Below, piece by piece: positions 44,424 through 55,369 of a stretch of DNA of 64,000 bases. Below the pieces are notes generated by a model. It saw nothing but the letters and a program-made list of their open reading frames with translations, ran no database searches and was not told the origin of the DNA. Source of the DNA: Imbricaverruca yamaguchii (taxonomy: Eukaryota; Arthropoda; Thecostraca; Neoverrucidae); the NCBI GenBank assembly GCA_034440575.1, contig JAOTOL010001458.1, forward strand, positions 57,501 through 121,500, written 5' to 3'. The position numbers and the translations under genes were made by a program. Numbering within the stretch: the stretch's first letter is position 1; every line of letters starts with the position of its first letter.

Positions 44424-45090
44424 TCGAAAGGGAAAATCTAACTCGTGTTGGAATATCGGACAGAAAATATAATTTCATTCATCCGTAGTGAATGCGCGTA
44501 GGTGCGATTCGGTAACGCTTCGGTAACGCTACGATTCGCCAGGTATGTATCACTGGCAGTAGTATTAAGCAGCTTTGTGATGACTTAGATTTTAAATTAT
44601 TGAGCGTCCGTGAAACGTTCGATGATGTCACAATATTATATGCACAACAGATATCAGAAGGTCGATGGAATGCACGAGATATATTGGCCGGGGTCGGACC
44701 GATCTGGGCTTTGATACCTGGGTTGAGCGTTCGAAAACTAAGCAGCGCGAACAGACACCGCAGCATTTACTACAGCCAAACACGCTGAACCGGAGTAATG
44801 CAGCACCAATCAACCACACCATGAAAACATGCGCGCCGGAAGGCCGCCCGCCTATCACGCACCTGAGGGAAGGGCAGAATTCGCCGCCACCTTCTCACCT
44901 GATCTCTAGGAAACCACCGAAGAGAGAAGCAAAACAAATGTGCAGGGTTGAATGCTTTGTAGTGACACGCTTCGTTATGGTTTTTAAGACTCCAGGTCAG
45001 TGCCTGTAAGTTAAAATGTCGGGCTTGTCTTGTCGTATGTAGACATACCCATGCCGTTTGTCGTGAATACAATCTGCTTGTAATTTGTAT
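44405..45090 (+). repeat. Segmental duplication copy B, part after lectin
   Basis: Collinear with 30956-32745 but compressed. CGGTAACGCT is tandemly repeated near 44510-44530, which copy A lacks. The match ends near 45090, where Ty3/gypsy debris begins. Confidence 0.78.
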
Positions 45091-45289
45091 TTGTTCCACA
45101 ATGTCGGAAAGTATGGCACGAACAACTCCATCATAGTCAGATCGGATGATTGTCGGCAGCTGGCGGCGCTCATCTCTGCTGGATTCGTTGCTGGCACTAC
45201 CTGCGATACCCTGGACTTGGTGATATCCTTGGTGCTGTGTTCTCCACACCAGGTTTATTATCACGCCGGGCACCCATCAGCCGTAATTG

Positions 45290-46420
45290 CTTTCCCCGTG
45301 TTGTCATTTGTACCCCTAGCACAACCTTCAAATGCCAGGACAACGACGAACCGGTGCAGGAAATGTTTCCAAGAAACTGGTCCAGAAAAGGTCACCATCA
45401 GACAACACCTGACTTTTTATTGCTGAGGTTCTGGCAAAACCGAACCTGCACAAAAACGTGCCAAGCCTGAAAGACAGCGCAATTACCAGGGATGGCACGC
45501 TGTACCTAGAGCACGTCATCGCTATTGCGGAGACTGTAGAGGAACCCGATCTCGACAGTCGTATCGACCTCACCCAGGACGTTGGCCTGACGCCCCATCG
45601 ACCACAACCGAGGACCCGCTGGAACAAGCGACATTGCCTCACTTGACTTGAACCGATAGTGGAAAGCTGCAGCAGCTGTTGGTTGCACACTCTGACATAC
45701 TTGCCGCCCCTGATGCGGACCCGGGCACGACTGACGTCATCCTCATGAACATAGACACCGGAGACAGCCATCCGATCCGCCAGATAGCCTATAGAACGAA
45801 GTTTTCCAAAACATGTATATTGGGGATCAAATTAAAGTCATGCTAGAGGCAAGCATTATCGAGGATTCGGACAGCCAGAGGGACGCACCCGTCGTTACTG
45901 TGAAAAAAAATGGACGGAAGCAATCGTTCTACCCCTGACTTCAGGAAATTAGAAAACGTTAGCGAGAAAAACGGCTGTCAACTTCCCATAATTGAGGACA
46001 TATTTGCCTCTCTAGAGGCACGCTTCTTGCCATCCTTCGACATCAGAGCTCGCAAATCCTGCTGGCATGAAAGGGGATCGAAAAACAGCCTTCACCTCTT
46101 TCTTAGCTTTGTGGAATGTGTGCAGATACCACTTGGAACATGCAACGCTCGCCACAGTGCATGTAACTGGCGAACAAAGCACTCTCTGGAATGTCAAGTC
46201 GGTGTACAATGGCGTTCATCGACGACATAATCGTGTACGCAAACGCGCGTCCGTACGACGACCGTAACCGCCAGGGCTCGAACTGCTGGAAATGTTTCAC
46301 GCCTCGGGAACACGCCTCGGTTTCTGCTCGTTGCCCATGTCCAGAACCGTCGCACACACCTCACGCTGTCATCGCTCGGCTATTCGCCCGGTCAATACAC
46401 GAGCAGTAGAGACTGTTGGA
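45290..46420 (+). pseudogene. Ty3/gypsy-type pol remnant
   Basis: From about 45690: TDVILMNIDTGDSHPIRQ, then VKKNGRKQSF-like and DFRKLENVSEKNGCQLPI / IEDIFASLEARFLPSFDIRA. TAFTSFLALWN and AFIDDIIVYAN follow. These are the successive blocks of a Ty3/gypsy reverse transcriptase, including the IDDI catalytic box, but spread over three frames with stops and indels. A region before it (45450-45640) is acidic and may derive from the protease-RT linker. No LTRs, RNase H or integrase were identified. Inactive. Confidence 0.72.
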
Positions 46421-46768
46421 TTTCAGTGCCAGTTTTCATGGAAGCGAGGCGAGCCCTAGACTATCATGAGCCAATACGAAATGACCGATGGGGAAAAATT
46501 CATGGCTAACATAATGCTCAAGGCGGATACAGCTTGGCCGTCGTACAGCTTTACGGCAATACAGGTGGATGGACTTCAGCAACATAGCCTACATTGCTTG
46601 CGCTGCATTGCGATGAGTGGCCCTCATGGCCGTTATGTGTCGAGACGGCAAAAGCGATGTCGCTGGTAAAAGCCTACTGAACGCTATCCATGCATTCCAA
46701 CACGTCGTACAGCTTGCCGGCCATAAACGCGTATGTACTTGTGCTTAAGACTTCCAATAAAAACTGTG

Positions 46769-47461
46769 CTATGTAACTGACATTTCCGGATCCGGAAGTG
46801 TTTTCGGGTTCAATACAGGAAGCGTTCGCTTATACGTAGTATTGACACCTATCTTGCAGGGTCTCGCTAACAACAGTTCGAACTGAATATTCTGGAAAAA
46901 CAGAGGCATTTGCAGTCGGAAATCCATTGTAGCATGAAAATTGTCCATGAAGTAATGCGAATAATGGATGCAAGTAAAACATGGTGTATTTTCATTGGTA
47001 GCAATCACTAAGAGCAAACGACGCCACTTCTTTCCAGCACATTGTAACTCACGTTCAACCTCCATGTCGGCGCCGCTGCCAAGCAACTCAGCTAACACAA
47101 TCCACAAGAAGTGTAGCGTTGCCAGGGGCCGCAACAAGTTTTTGTATCTCGGGTTGCTAAATTTATGCAAGGCTTTTACAATGGTAAGCTTCCCCCAAGT
47201 CGAATTTTCTGAATCGGCTAAATGAACACCGAAAATGATGGAGATTTGCCATTGCCACAGCCAGCGCCTGATTTGAAGCGTTCCACCAGGGGGTGGTTCA
47301 AAAGGCAAGACGTTGCCATGCATCATGCTGTTCACACAACAGTCGATACGAGCTCTTGTCTTGCCTCGAGTGGTATTAAGCCAAGCAATACTTGATGGAG
47401 AATTATCCTTACGCTGCCAGATATTCCATGAGACTGATGTGAATGACGTTTCTGATAACAC
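46769..47461 (-). CDS. Unrecognised 230-codon open frame
   Basis: This is the longest frame in the window outside the lectins, LINE and repeats. It has charged and aromatic-rich segments (ECAGKKWRRLLLVIA-like, HYSHYFMDNFHATMDFR) and three to five cysteines, but no signal peptide or membrane segment that I can defend. Its first codon is not ATG, so an upstream exon would be needed. The mixed composition and absence of repeats make a decayed mobile-element protein plausible. Function unknown. Confidence 0.25.
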   Translation of the reverse strand: MLSETSFTSVSWNIWQRKDNSPSSIAWLNTTRGKTRARIDCCVNSMMHGNVLPFEPPPGGTLQIRRWLWQWQISIIFGVHLADSENSTWGKLTIVKALHKFSNPRYKNLLRPLATLHFLWIVLAELLGSGADMEVERELQCAGKKWRRLLLVIATNENTPCFTCIHYSHYFMDNFHATMDFRLQMPLFFQNIQFELLLARPCKIGVNTTYKRTLPVLNPKTLPDPEMSVT

Positions 47462-48120
47462 GAAAGTGAATGGTTGTTATCATTATGCTTACATATATGT
47501 ATATATATATTTATTTATATTTATATATGCATATATATATATATATCATATATATGCATATCATGTTTATGCAAATAGCTAACCGTATTTAAGGGCCATC
47601 TCAGCAAATCGTTCCTCTAGGGAGAGGGAGAAGCTGATTCGACACACTTGATATCTGGAAAATTGTTTGGCCCATGCTCTTAAAAAGTAATGCATTTCAT
47701 GTATCCCTCATGCATTGACCTCTATCTTGGCTCGCTTTTTATGTTTGATATTTGCAGTAAAAAAAGTGCAAAATGTTTTTCTTAGCCAAAAAGTCAACAG
47801 TGGGGGTGATTTTATATGTGGTAAAACCACTATATTTACGATCTCATTTTAGTCGATGTAACGCAAGATGATAGCAAAATGATGGAAATTTAGTGATATT
47901 GGGGTGAGGTGGTAATTGACATATAATGTAGTGAAGGTCGTTCTTGTAGGCTCGTGATAGACTAGAGGACCCGTGCGTCACGATAACTCCGAATGGAAAA
48001 ATGATATGTTCTCTGCACGATATATTGTGCAGAAAGTATAGTGAATATATAGAGATACTCCCAATAATGTTCCAGGTCGACAGCCGACAGCAATCACTTT
48101 CAGTTCTCAATTTGGAGGCC
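47462..48120. other. Intergenic with AT microsatellite
   Basis: An imperfect (AT)n/(ATTT)n tract lies at 47490-47565. 47938-48000 matches 43388-43450 for about 65 bases (GGTCGTTCTTGTAGGCTCGT), a short dispersed repeat. No gene. Confidence 0.5.
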
Positions 48121-48122
48121 GA

Positions 48123-48683
48123 AATACAGTTGTTAATTTACGCACGCGACCGACAGCGACAGGTCCGCGCGGCTCGACAGTCCAGACACGTCTCTCCGCG
48201 GGGGTCTGGCCTCCGCCCTGGCTCGGGCGCGGCCGGAAGGCCGGTACAGGTCGCAGTAGCCGGGCGTTGTCCCGAGAACGCTGACTCGGTTCCGACGAGG
48301 GCCGGTGACGGCGTCGCCGGCCCTCGTCTCGTCGGGTATTAGAGCAGTAAGACTAATAATAAAGAATGCTGTTAGCAGTCATATCCAAAGGAGGCATATG
48401 ACTGACCATGGATCCATCCAAACAATAAATTAGGGTCTAAACTATAATATTAGCAGCTTGTTTGTGGCCGGATGGTGGTGAGCACTCCTGAATTGTTTTT
48501 TGTTTTTTTACTTTGGCTCCTCCCACAACGCCATCCAACTAAGCATGGGCTTGTTGCTGGGTGGAATGTGGGAGGAGCCAGTGGTTGGGTGTTTTCAACT
48601 TTATATATGGTTAAGTGCAAACATACACACATATACACATACACACATGCACACATACACATAATCACATGATAACACACCAG

Positions 48684-48724
<41 letters not shown>

Positions 48725-48765
48725 ACACAGACACACACACACACAGACACACAGACACACACACA

Positions 48766-48835
<70 letters not shown>

Positions 48836-49335
48836 TTCTTGTAAGGCATCCCAAGTGAGGACCGTGACTGAATATGCGCGAACCGAGGGCCGGATCAACC
48901 ACCCTTTAAACACATCCTATGTTTTTATTTTTATTGTTTCTGCTATTTAGGCAGTCCATAGAAGGCAATGGCAAGAGGTTTGATGGCTAAAACGTCAAAT
49001 TGTCACCGACGGTATTTACTGCGCAGCGAGGACCGTGACGTCATCTCAAATAGTGATGACGTATTAACAAAAACTCGGCTAAATGAGGACCGAGTAAATT
49101 AAATACTGCGAACCGAGGGCCGTATTTTACAAATTGTACGAAAGAGTAAGGATACACATGTGTGATCTTTAGAACGACGATCTTTAGACTATCTATATCT
49201 ATCAACTATAAAGTACTTATAAGCACGCAAAGACGGGTGCCGGGCGATCCAACAAACCAAATGAGGGCCGGTGTGGCCCTCATCTGCCGTGTTGGAATGT
49301 CTGGTGACTTAAGGGTCTGTTGGATCGGACTTCTT
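48123..49335. repeat. GAGGRCCG-motif region with hairpins and (AC)n
   Basis: The word CGAGGGCCG or GAGGACCG recurs at about 48296, 48856, 48883, 49027, 49087, 49120 and 49263. A GC-rich hairpin (CGAGGGCCGG...CCGGCCCTCG) occupies about 48293-48326. ATGAGGGCC-GGTGT-GGCCCTCAT lies at 49261-49283 inside an outer inverted pair CGATCCAACAAACC / GGTCTGTTGGATCG (about 49245 and 49313). Large (AC)n tracts fill 48680-48832. A palindromic TGACGTCA sits near 49031. This may be one decayed element split by the microsatellite; its borders are unknown. Confidence 0.5.
48680..48832. repeat. (AC)n microsatellite
   Basis: Roughly 150 bases of AC dinucleotides interrupted by AGAC and CCCAC variants. Long His/Thr or Cys/Val frames over it are artefacts. 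Confidence 0.97.
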
Positions 49336-49339
49336 ATTC

Positions 49340-50190
49340 ATTCCAAATCGGCTTTAGGATAAAATTGTATGGTGGTAGTTATGGAAGAGCACCACACTTA
49401 ACATCTCTATGCAGGTGATCTCACAATCGTCATTCCTACAGGGAATTAATAGAACCAGGTGTTTCCAGAGATGGGGACAGTATCCAATATTTATGAACTG
49501 GTGAGGAGCCCTCTGGGTTGACCAGGATGGTTATGATTCACATTTTTGACCACGGGTTATGAAACAGTCGTGGCCCTGGGCCATAATGGATTGAGCAACC
49601 CTGAGATAGTCATAAACCCAATTGACAACGGTTTTGCAGCATGATATTCCACGGCAGGGATGTGGCTAGAAATTGTCCAAGGAGGGGGGAGAACTTTACG
49701 ACTGGACCGGACCAGGGTCCGATGCAATGGTGGGGGAAATGGGGAATGTCCCCCCACACCGTGGAAGGTGGTGCCTCTCTGGCGGGGAAAAGGTACCTCT
49801 CTGGGAAGGCTCGCGTTTTTTTTTATCAGCCAGACATCTCTTTCAAGGAAAAGACGCTCCTCCAGGTACTTTCTCAGCGACATCCCTCTGAAGGAGTGGC
49901 ATTCCTGGACACGCATGATCCCACGTGGCAATTCCATGTTTCGCCCCTAGCCCAGTATACCCAGACATTTCTTACTTTCACTAATTTCGGCACCTTGATA
50001 TCAAGTCAGTTTTCTTACATTTAAAGTAGTTTTTTAGTCTCATTTGTTAGGTCCTCGTTTGGGGCCAGGATCGTCGGATCCGTTCCGTCCTTAAATTGAA
50101 TGCAGCCACGGCACAGCTATAAGACAGGAATGCAGACCGTGGAAACATACATCTAGGTACAGAACGTCAAAACTGCATTGTAAGAGTCGT
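49340..50190. other. No gene recognised
   Basis: Overlapping frames on both strands at 49557-50024 contradict each other and carry no domain. GGTACCTCTCTGG-like phrases repeat near 49770-49800. Confidence 0.45.
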
Positions 50191-50194
50191 CAAC

Positions 50195-50580
50195 TTAGTA
50201 TTCGGCAAGGGGTATGTAAGAGCCCGTAAACTCACGTAAGGGCCGGCACACATTCGTAAAGGTACGTAGATGTTCGTAATAGCCCGTAGGCGTTCGTAGG
50301 ATCCCATAAAAGTAAGCAAGAGCTCGCAGACGTCCGAAAGTACTCCTTAGACGTTTGTAAGGACCCGCAGATATTCGAAAGGGCGCGTAGGCTTCTGTAA
50401 ACGCTCTTACCCTTTCGCATGGGCCTGTATAAGTTCGCGCGTACGTGGACGTAGAAGTGTAGAAGTGCGTAAGTTCCCGTAGACATTCTGATGGATCCGT
50501 ATACATTCGTGAGGGCCCAGGGAGGTTTATAAGGGCCTGCAAACGTTCGTTGGGCTCGTAGACGTTCTTACGGGCTCGAG
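50195..50580. repeat. ~22-bp array, GTAAGGGCCCGTAGACGTTC type
   Basis: About seventeen degenerate units of the type CGTAAGGRCCCGTAGACGTTCG with variable length (19-26 bases). All are in one orientation, unlike the TACGTA elements. Minus-strand frames over it read as a Tyr/Thr/Arg-rich repeat artefact. Confidence 0.8.
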
Positions 50581-50745
50581 AACAGCCTCGGCGGCCGTAA
50601 CAAATGTTGTTGCCTTATCTCAGGCATGTTGACCTGGCAGATGACTACGTACGGTCACGTATACGTCCTTAGGGGCCAGATAACAGCGTCGATGACCTTT
50701 AAAAGTGATGTTGACCTTCGTATCTCCGCCATGGCGTCCTCATAG
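50560..50745. repeat. ~100-bp tandem duplication, two diverged units
   Basis: AACAGCCTCGGCGGCCGTAA ... TGTTGCCTTATCTC at 50580-50625 is repeated as AACAGCGTCGATGACCTTTA ... TGTTGACCTTCGTATCTC at 50686-50727. Confidence 0.55.
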
Positions 50746-52020
50746 ATGATGTATGGGCCCTGACTTGGCCCCTAAGAGCCGCGCCAGATGCCCATGAGAG
50801 CTCAAGAGGGAGCGGTGACCGCTCGCCGCCCCTGTCTACATCCCTATCCCACGGCAGACCTATTCCTTCAATTATGGCTACTTGAAGATGCTTCGACAAA
50901 GCTAATAGGTACATCGAATATCTTTCAGAATGTTTGTTTCGTATTATCGTCGCGTTTTATGATAATCGATCAGTAATACAGTGCCGACCAGACTGCTATC
51001 AGACTTAACAACGTAATTGACAAAGGCACCCTACGCGTGGCTGCTGGAGCATGATTTGGGTGACGGAATGTAAACGATGCTAAACTAGTTTAATGCAAAG
51101 GCATAGAGGCTAGACTAACGCTCGTCGCTCGTTCCAATGAGCGTATCGGTAGCCTACGATGACTAAATAGACTAGTCGCCTTTTACTTCACATAAACTGG
51201 CTTACTCTGGCACAACTTAGCACCAGTTAACCGTATCTAGCACAGCTTAGTGTAACTACACCTAACCTTACCAGACCCAACGTGATCTAAAATGACAATC
51301 TACCCTAACCTATCCTGATCTGGCCTAACACGACATAAGACAACATAGCTTTTCCGTATGTTACAAACTTCCTATTGGCTTACCGCGAAACATTCGTAAA
51401 GTCCATTTGCGTTTTACCACTATCCAAACCCCGGTGTCCTAATATCATTTTTCGGCCTGCTTCCCGTCCCCAGTCTTCCTCGGTATCCCCACTTGGTGCC
51501 ATTCCCTGGCCATGCTCTCGTGTCCGGATTTTGTCTTCGCCTGCTTCCAGCTCCGGTTGCGCTTCCCGGTAGTTCCGTACACCGTGCACCGTGCTTGTGC
51601 ATTGACCTCACGTCTGTGCTTACGCTCACTTTTAACGCACAGGTCCTTTTGTGTAGTGCTGCTCCCGAACACAATCTCGTTTCAGACAGTTCCACCAGGG
51701 AACGGGACCCGGTTTTTTAAATGTTCACTGATCCAATTTCTTAGCTCTATTTCTCGGCGTCGTTCCCCGTACTTATTTGATTCGAAGAATGGTTTCCTGA
51801 AGGCCCCCAATATAACCAAACGGGCCCCGGAAGCTGCCGCACGAGCCGTAAAACGACCAGTGCCTTTGCAGCTACTCGGTACCCTGATCTTATATAATTC
51901 TGGACTCTGTGGATAGGTGGGTGGCTGCGCAGGACTCGGTGGTGATGTAACTGACGTAGCAGCAGTGGTACAGGCTACTTAATCAATGCAGCGGTCGCAG
52001 CACGACATGGTATTCAGGGA
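50746..52020. other. No gene recognised
   Basis: 51185-51345 holds CCTAACCTTA/CCTAACCTAT words, the reverse orientation of the TTAGG-like tracts at 21485 and 41700. Frames at 51380-51916 overlap on both strands with no domain. Confidence 0.45.
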
Positions 52021-52027
52021 CAGATAG

Positions 52028-52202
52028 ATGTAGAGCGAGGGAGAGAACGCGAGAGAGAGTTAAAGTGAGAGTAAGAGTAAGAGTAAGAGTAAGAGTAAGA
52101 GTGAGTGTGAGTGAGTGTGTGAGAGTGAATGGGAGTGGGAGTGTTAATGTGAATGTGAATGTGAATGTGAGAGTGAGAGTGGGAGCAAGAGCGAGACAGA
52201 CA
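52028..52202. repeat. (GTAAGA)n/(GTGAATGTGA)n microsatellite
   Basis: Hexamer AGAGTA units (52060-52100) grade into GTGTGAGTGA and AATGTG units. The Val/Arg and Ser/His frames here are artefacts. Confidence 0.93.
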
Positions 52203-52379
52203 GATATGCAGAGATTTCATCGCACATCACACATGAAGAGCATTTGGATTTCGATCGAAACCTTTATTCCCGGCAAATCACACGCCCGCCATCTGCTTCT
52301 TTTTTGGACCATGTTATAGACACAGTACTTAACTTCATGCCAGCTTCTTCTGTTCAGTATCGGTTCACCTCTCAGTAGG

Positions 52380-54490
52380 TTCTCACATGCCGCCTTGTTA
52401 GGACACTGAATGCTGTTGATCCACTTGGCCATTCCCCCCCCGTACGGCCTTTTCTTTCGCCCGCCCCCCCCCCTCTGTGTGTGCTTTCTTTCTTTTCTCT
52501 CCCTACCCCCGCGGGGGGGTGTTCTCTTTGTATATTGTCGTGCTTTTTTTTTTTTCTCCTCCCCCCCGCTTGGTTTGGTTTCATCTCCATTATCTCTTCT
52601 TCTCCCTCTGTCCTTGCTTCTTGATCAACATCAGCATGCGGCACTGTGACGTCTAGGTCATCGCGTACTGTCGGATTTTTGTCATCAAGATTTTTCCAAG
52701 TTGACACGAGACCAGACTCCATCGCTAAGAGTAGCTTGCCAACCTTGGCTACCTGAAGGGTATTTTCAGGGAGCCGATAGAACTGTCGGTGTACCCGAAT
52801 GTCGTGGCCAAGAAAGCGTGCGACTGTATCAATGTCATTTTCTTGCAATTGGAGCAACTGCATCATCGTCGCCACATGCTTACGGCATGATGTTGCGGTA
52901 CGTTTTTTGCATCTGCTCTGAGCGCAAGTGCCGGACACAATCACAACCTCTAAGTGTCGTTTTCCCCTCAGTGTGGCTTACAAAAACTAAGGGACACGAC
53001 GGAGATATGCCCACTTCGTCCCTCTTTCCGATCAGAAAATCCAGAGAAGCCACCATTTTCTCTGTAAAAAGAATCGGAACACCCCGGTCGCACTTCCCCT
53101 TTACTGTTACATGAGCCAAACTACCACAAAGTTTCCTCTCTAACGGCGACAGGTGCTCAATAACGTCCTGGTTCTGTTCTTTGCTCTTTCGACTATATAC
53201 ATCCAGTGTCAGCCGTGATGCCTCTCCCGGTCTTCGCCTGTTAAACAGTATTGCCATTGCCAGAATTGCTTTTGCACACTGGGTGTAGTTTCTGATGCTC
53301 GGTGCTTCGTTCAGTTTCTGTTTCGCCGCCTCACAATGTTTTTCCATGCAACGATGCATACGTTGTAAGTCTTCAGTCAAAGGCAGGCACACTGGCCTAC
53401 TCCATCTCCTCTCTTCCAGAGTTCCCAGTGAACGACGGGAAATTTGAATCCTCCACTCAGTCTTGTAGAGATCGAGGAAGTCGTCAGCTTTTCGTCTCAG
53501 GACTTCGTCTTTTGCCATGATGGCGCGTGTTTTCAAGATTCCGGCACATTTAACGAGTGGCCCAACTTGAGGGCGAGGGAAGGTGCGCTGTACCCCTCTC
53601 CATCATACCCTGCCAGCTTTCGCACGGCGGATGCGAGTTCCTTGAAGAATGTGGGATCCAGTGACGCCTCCAGTGAAGAGCATTTGCCACTTGTTTTCAG
53701 TTCCACTACAAGTCTGTCCAGTTCTCTCATCTTTTGGCTTATGTGGGCATGTTGATGAGCATCACAACCCACCTGTTTATACTTTCTTGATGCAAACTTC
53801 AAGATAAGCTTGTCCGACCTGCACACTAAACCTATTTCGTCCTTTCGCATCTTTGCCAGCAGACCATGTAACTCAGCCTCTACGTCGTTACTAACTGGTA
53901 ATAAAAGCCTCGAGGCCACCTGCACTCGATTTGCTGGGTGAGACTTCACATGTGCATGACATTTGTGGCGGAATAGTTTCTTTCTGGACATGAATCCAAA
54001 GCATTTGTTATAAGGGAGGAACTCGTCAATCGCAACATTCATCTTAGAGGGTGGACATCTCCATGGAATTATTTTACCATATCCATTTTTTTAAAACATT
54101 CCTGTTGTGGCTGAAGTTGCCTCGGTTCATGATACCTTGAAACAATTTCTTCCTCTTGTGAGAACCGGAAGGGAAGGACAAAACCTTTTGAACATCTCGC
54201 TCTCCCTTGTGCTTGCGCGCCAAATGACGCGCTAATTTGCTCTGCGGTCTCATACAGAATACACACACGTTTTTCTTGCTCCACTTTCGCCGAGTTCCAT
54301 CGTTTTCAGACTTCTGTATGATAACCTCAGAATTTCAATTCAGCATCGGGGAATTCGCTTCGTAGTCGTAGTCGTCTTGATTCGCTTCGTAGTCGTAGAC
54401 TGTAGAGTCATCGTCGCTCCCTGTGCCTCCGTGCAGGCCCTCCAAGGCAGTCCAGATTGGCTGGAGTACATCCGACGACCTGGAACAACA
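52380..54490 (-). pseudogene. Tyrosine-recombinase-like protein with zinc fingers, broken
   Basis: The minus strand starts after a plausible splice acceptor (TTGTTCCAG near 54483). An acidic leader (DDDSTVYDYEANQDDYDYEA) comes first, then CVFCMRPQSKLARHLARKH, a C2H2-type finger. A second metal-binding-like block CFGFMSRKKLFRHKCHAH follows, then a helical region. FNRRRPGEASRLTLD (box I arginine), SCRKHVATMMQLLQL (box II region), FLGHDIRVHRQFYRLP (LGH and the candidate catalytic Tyr) and LLLAMESG come last. The order matches Crypton-like or domesticated tyrosine-recombinase proteins of animals, which cut and join DNA through a tyrosine-linked intermediate. Breaks: TGA before NSEVIIQ (about 54335), frame changes near 54070, 53547 and 52920. 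Box II has CRKH where HxxR-type residues are expected. It is recently broken, since each block is still readable. Confidence 0.72.
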
Positions 54491-55250
54491 CGAATCAAAT
54501 GTTACCCCGGTAAATATTCAGAAACTTCATCATCTGCACGCTGTTGACAGGGTGGACGGACAGGGTGGGAGAAGTGATGAGTGTTGATGATCTTCACCCC
54601 GACAGTCGTCATATTTACGCAACAATAGTAGCATGTTGATAGGTTTCCTCTGTGCCGAGCTCCAGTCCGCCCGTCGGTTCACAAGCACCGGCCCACGCGA
54701 TGGCATGCAAATCGCCCACCACTAACGTTCCGTCCTGTCACATGGCCAGTCTCTGGACTTCGATGGTCCGCTAGCATGCAAATTAAGGACAGGATTTCAC
54801 ATTGCACACATGAAATAGTACGCGGGGCATTCTATGCCAGATCGACCAGGACCCGGCACCCTCATCTCTCAGATCTGGATCAAAATTGTTGCATGGGGTT
54901 ATCCTATGCCCTGAATACACCTGTGCAAATTTTACTTCGATCTGGTCAACGGTCCAGGAGTTATAACCTCGGGGACTTCTGGAAGGCCACGATGCAGGGT
55001 TATATTCAGCGGTTGATAACTATGTTAAATATCATTCCGAATATCAACATCCGGACATTTTCGAACTTGCAAAGGCTCAGTGAATTCAATTCCGACAATA
55101 TTGCAACCCAAACCCAAACCAAAAGAGCATCCCAGCCTTCTCAGACCCTCACGCGATTGTACATTCTTCAGCCGTTAGGGACCAAGTCCAGCTGAGACTG
55201 GTCTTTCCAGCAGGTATAGGCACTCCAGCTCTCGGGCCGGTCCTCCCTAA
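54491..55250. other. No gene recognised
   Basis: A plus-strand frame of 139 codons (54776-55195) shows no domain. Confidence 0.45.
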
Positions 55251-55251
55251 T

Positions 55252-55284
55252 GGCTGGCAAGGGTCCTCACGACCCTTGCTAGCC
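55252..55284. repeat. 14-bp-arm inverted repeat
   Basis: GGCTGGCAAGGGTC / GACCCTTGCTAGCC with a five-base loop and one mismatch, just upstream of the GC-rich array. Confidence 0.85.
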
Positions 55285-55369
55285 CTCAGGGTAGACGCCC
55301 CCACGTCTCAAGGCACTTTCTACGCAAGCTATTAAATGCACGTAGACATTTCCTCGGTTATGTTTTTGT

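Noticed and set aside
48450..48950. Cys/Val and His/Thr frames over the AC tract
   Set aside because: Microsatellite artefacts; all frames are open because the dinucleotide lacks stops.
51380..51916. Opposing frames of 69-134 codons as a gene
   Set aside because: Mutually overlapping on both strands, with no domain or splice support.
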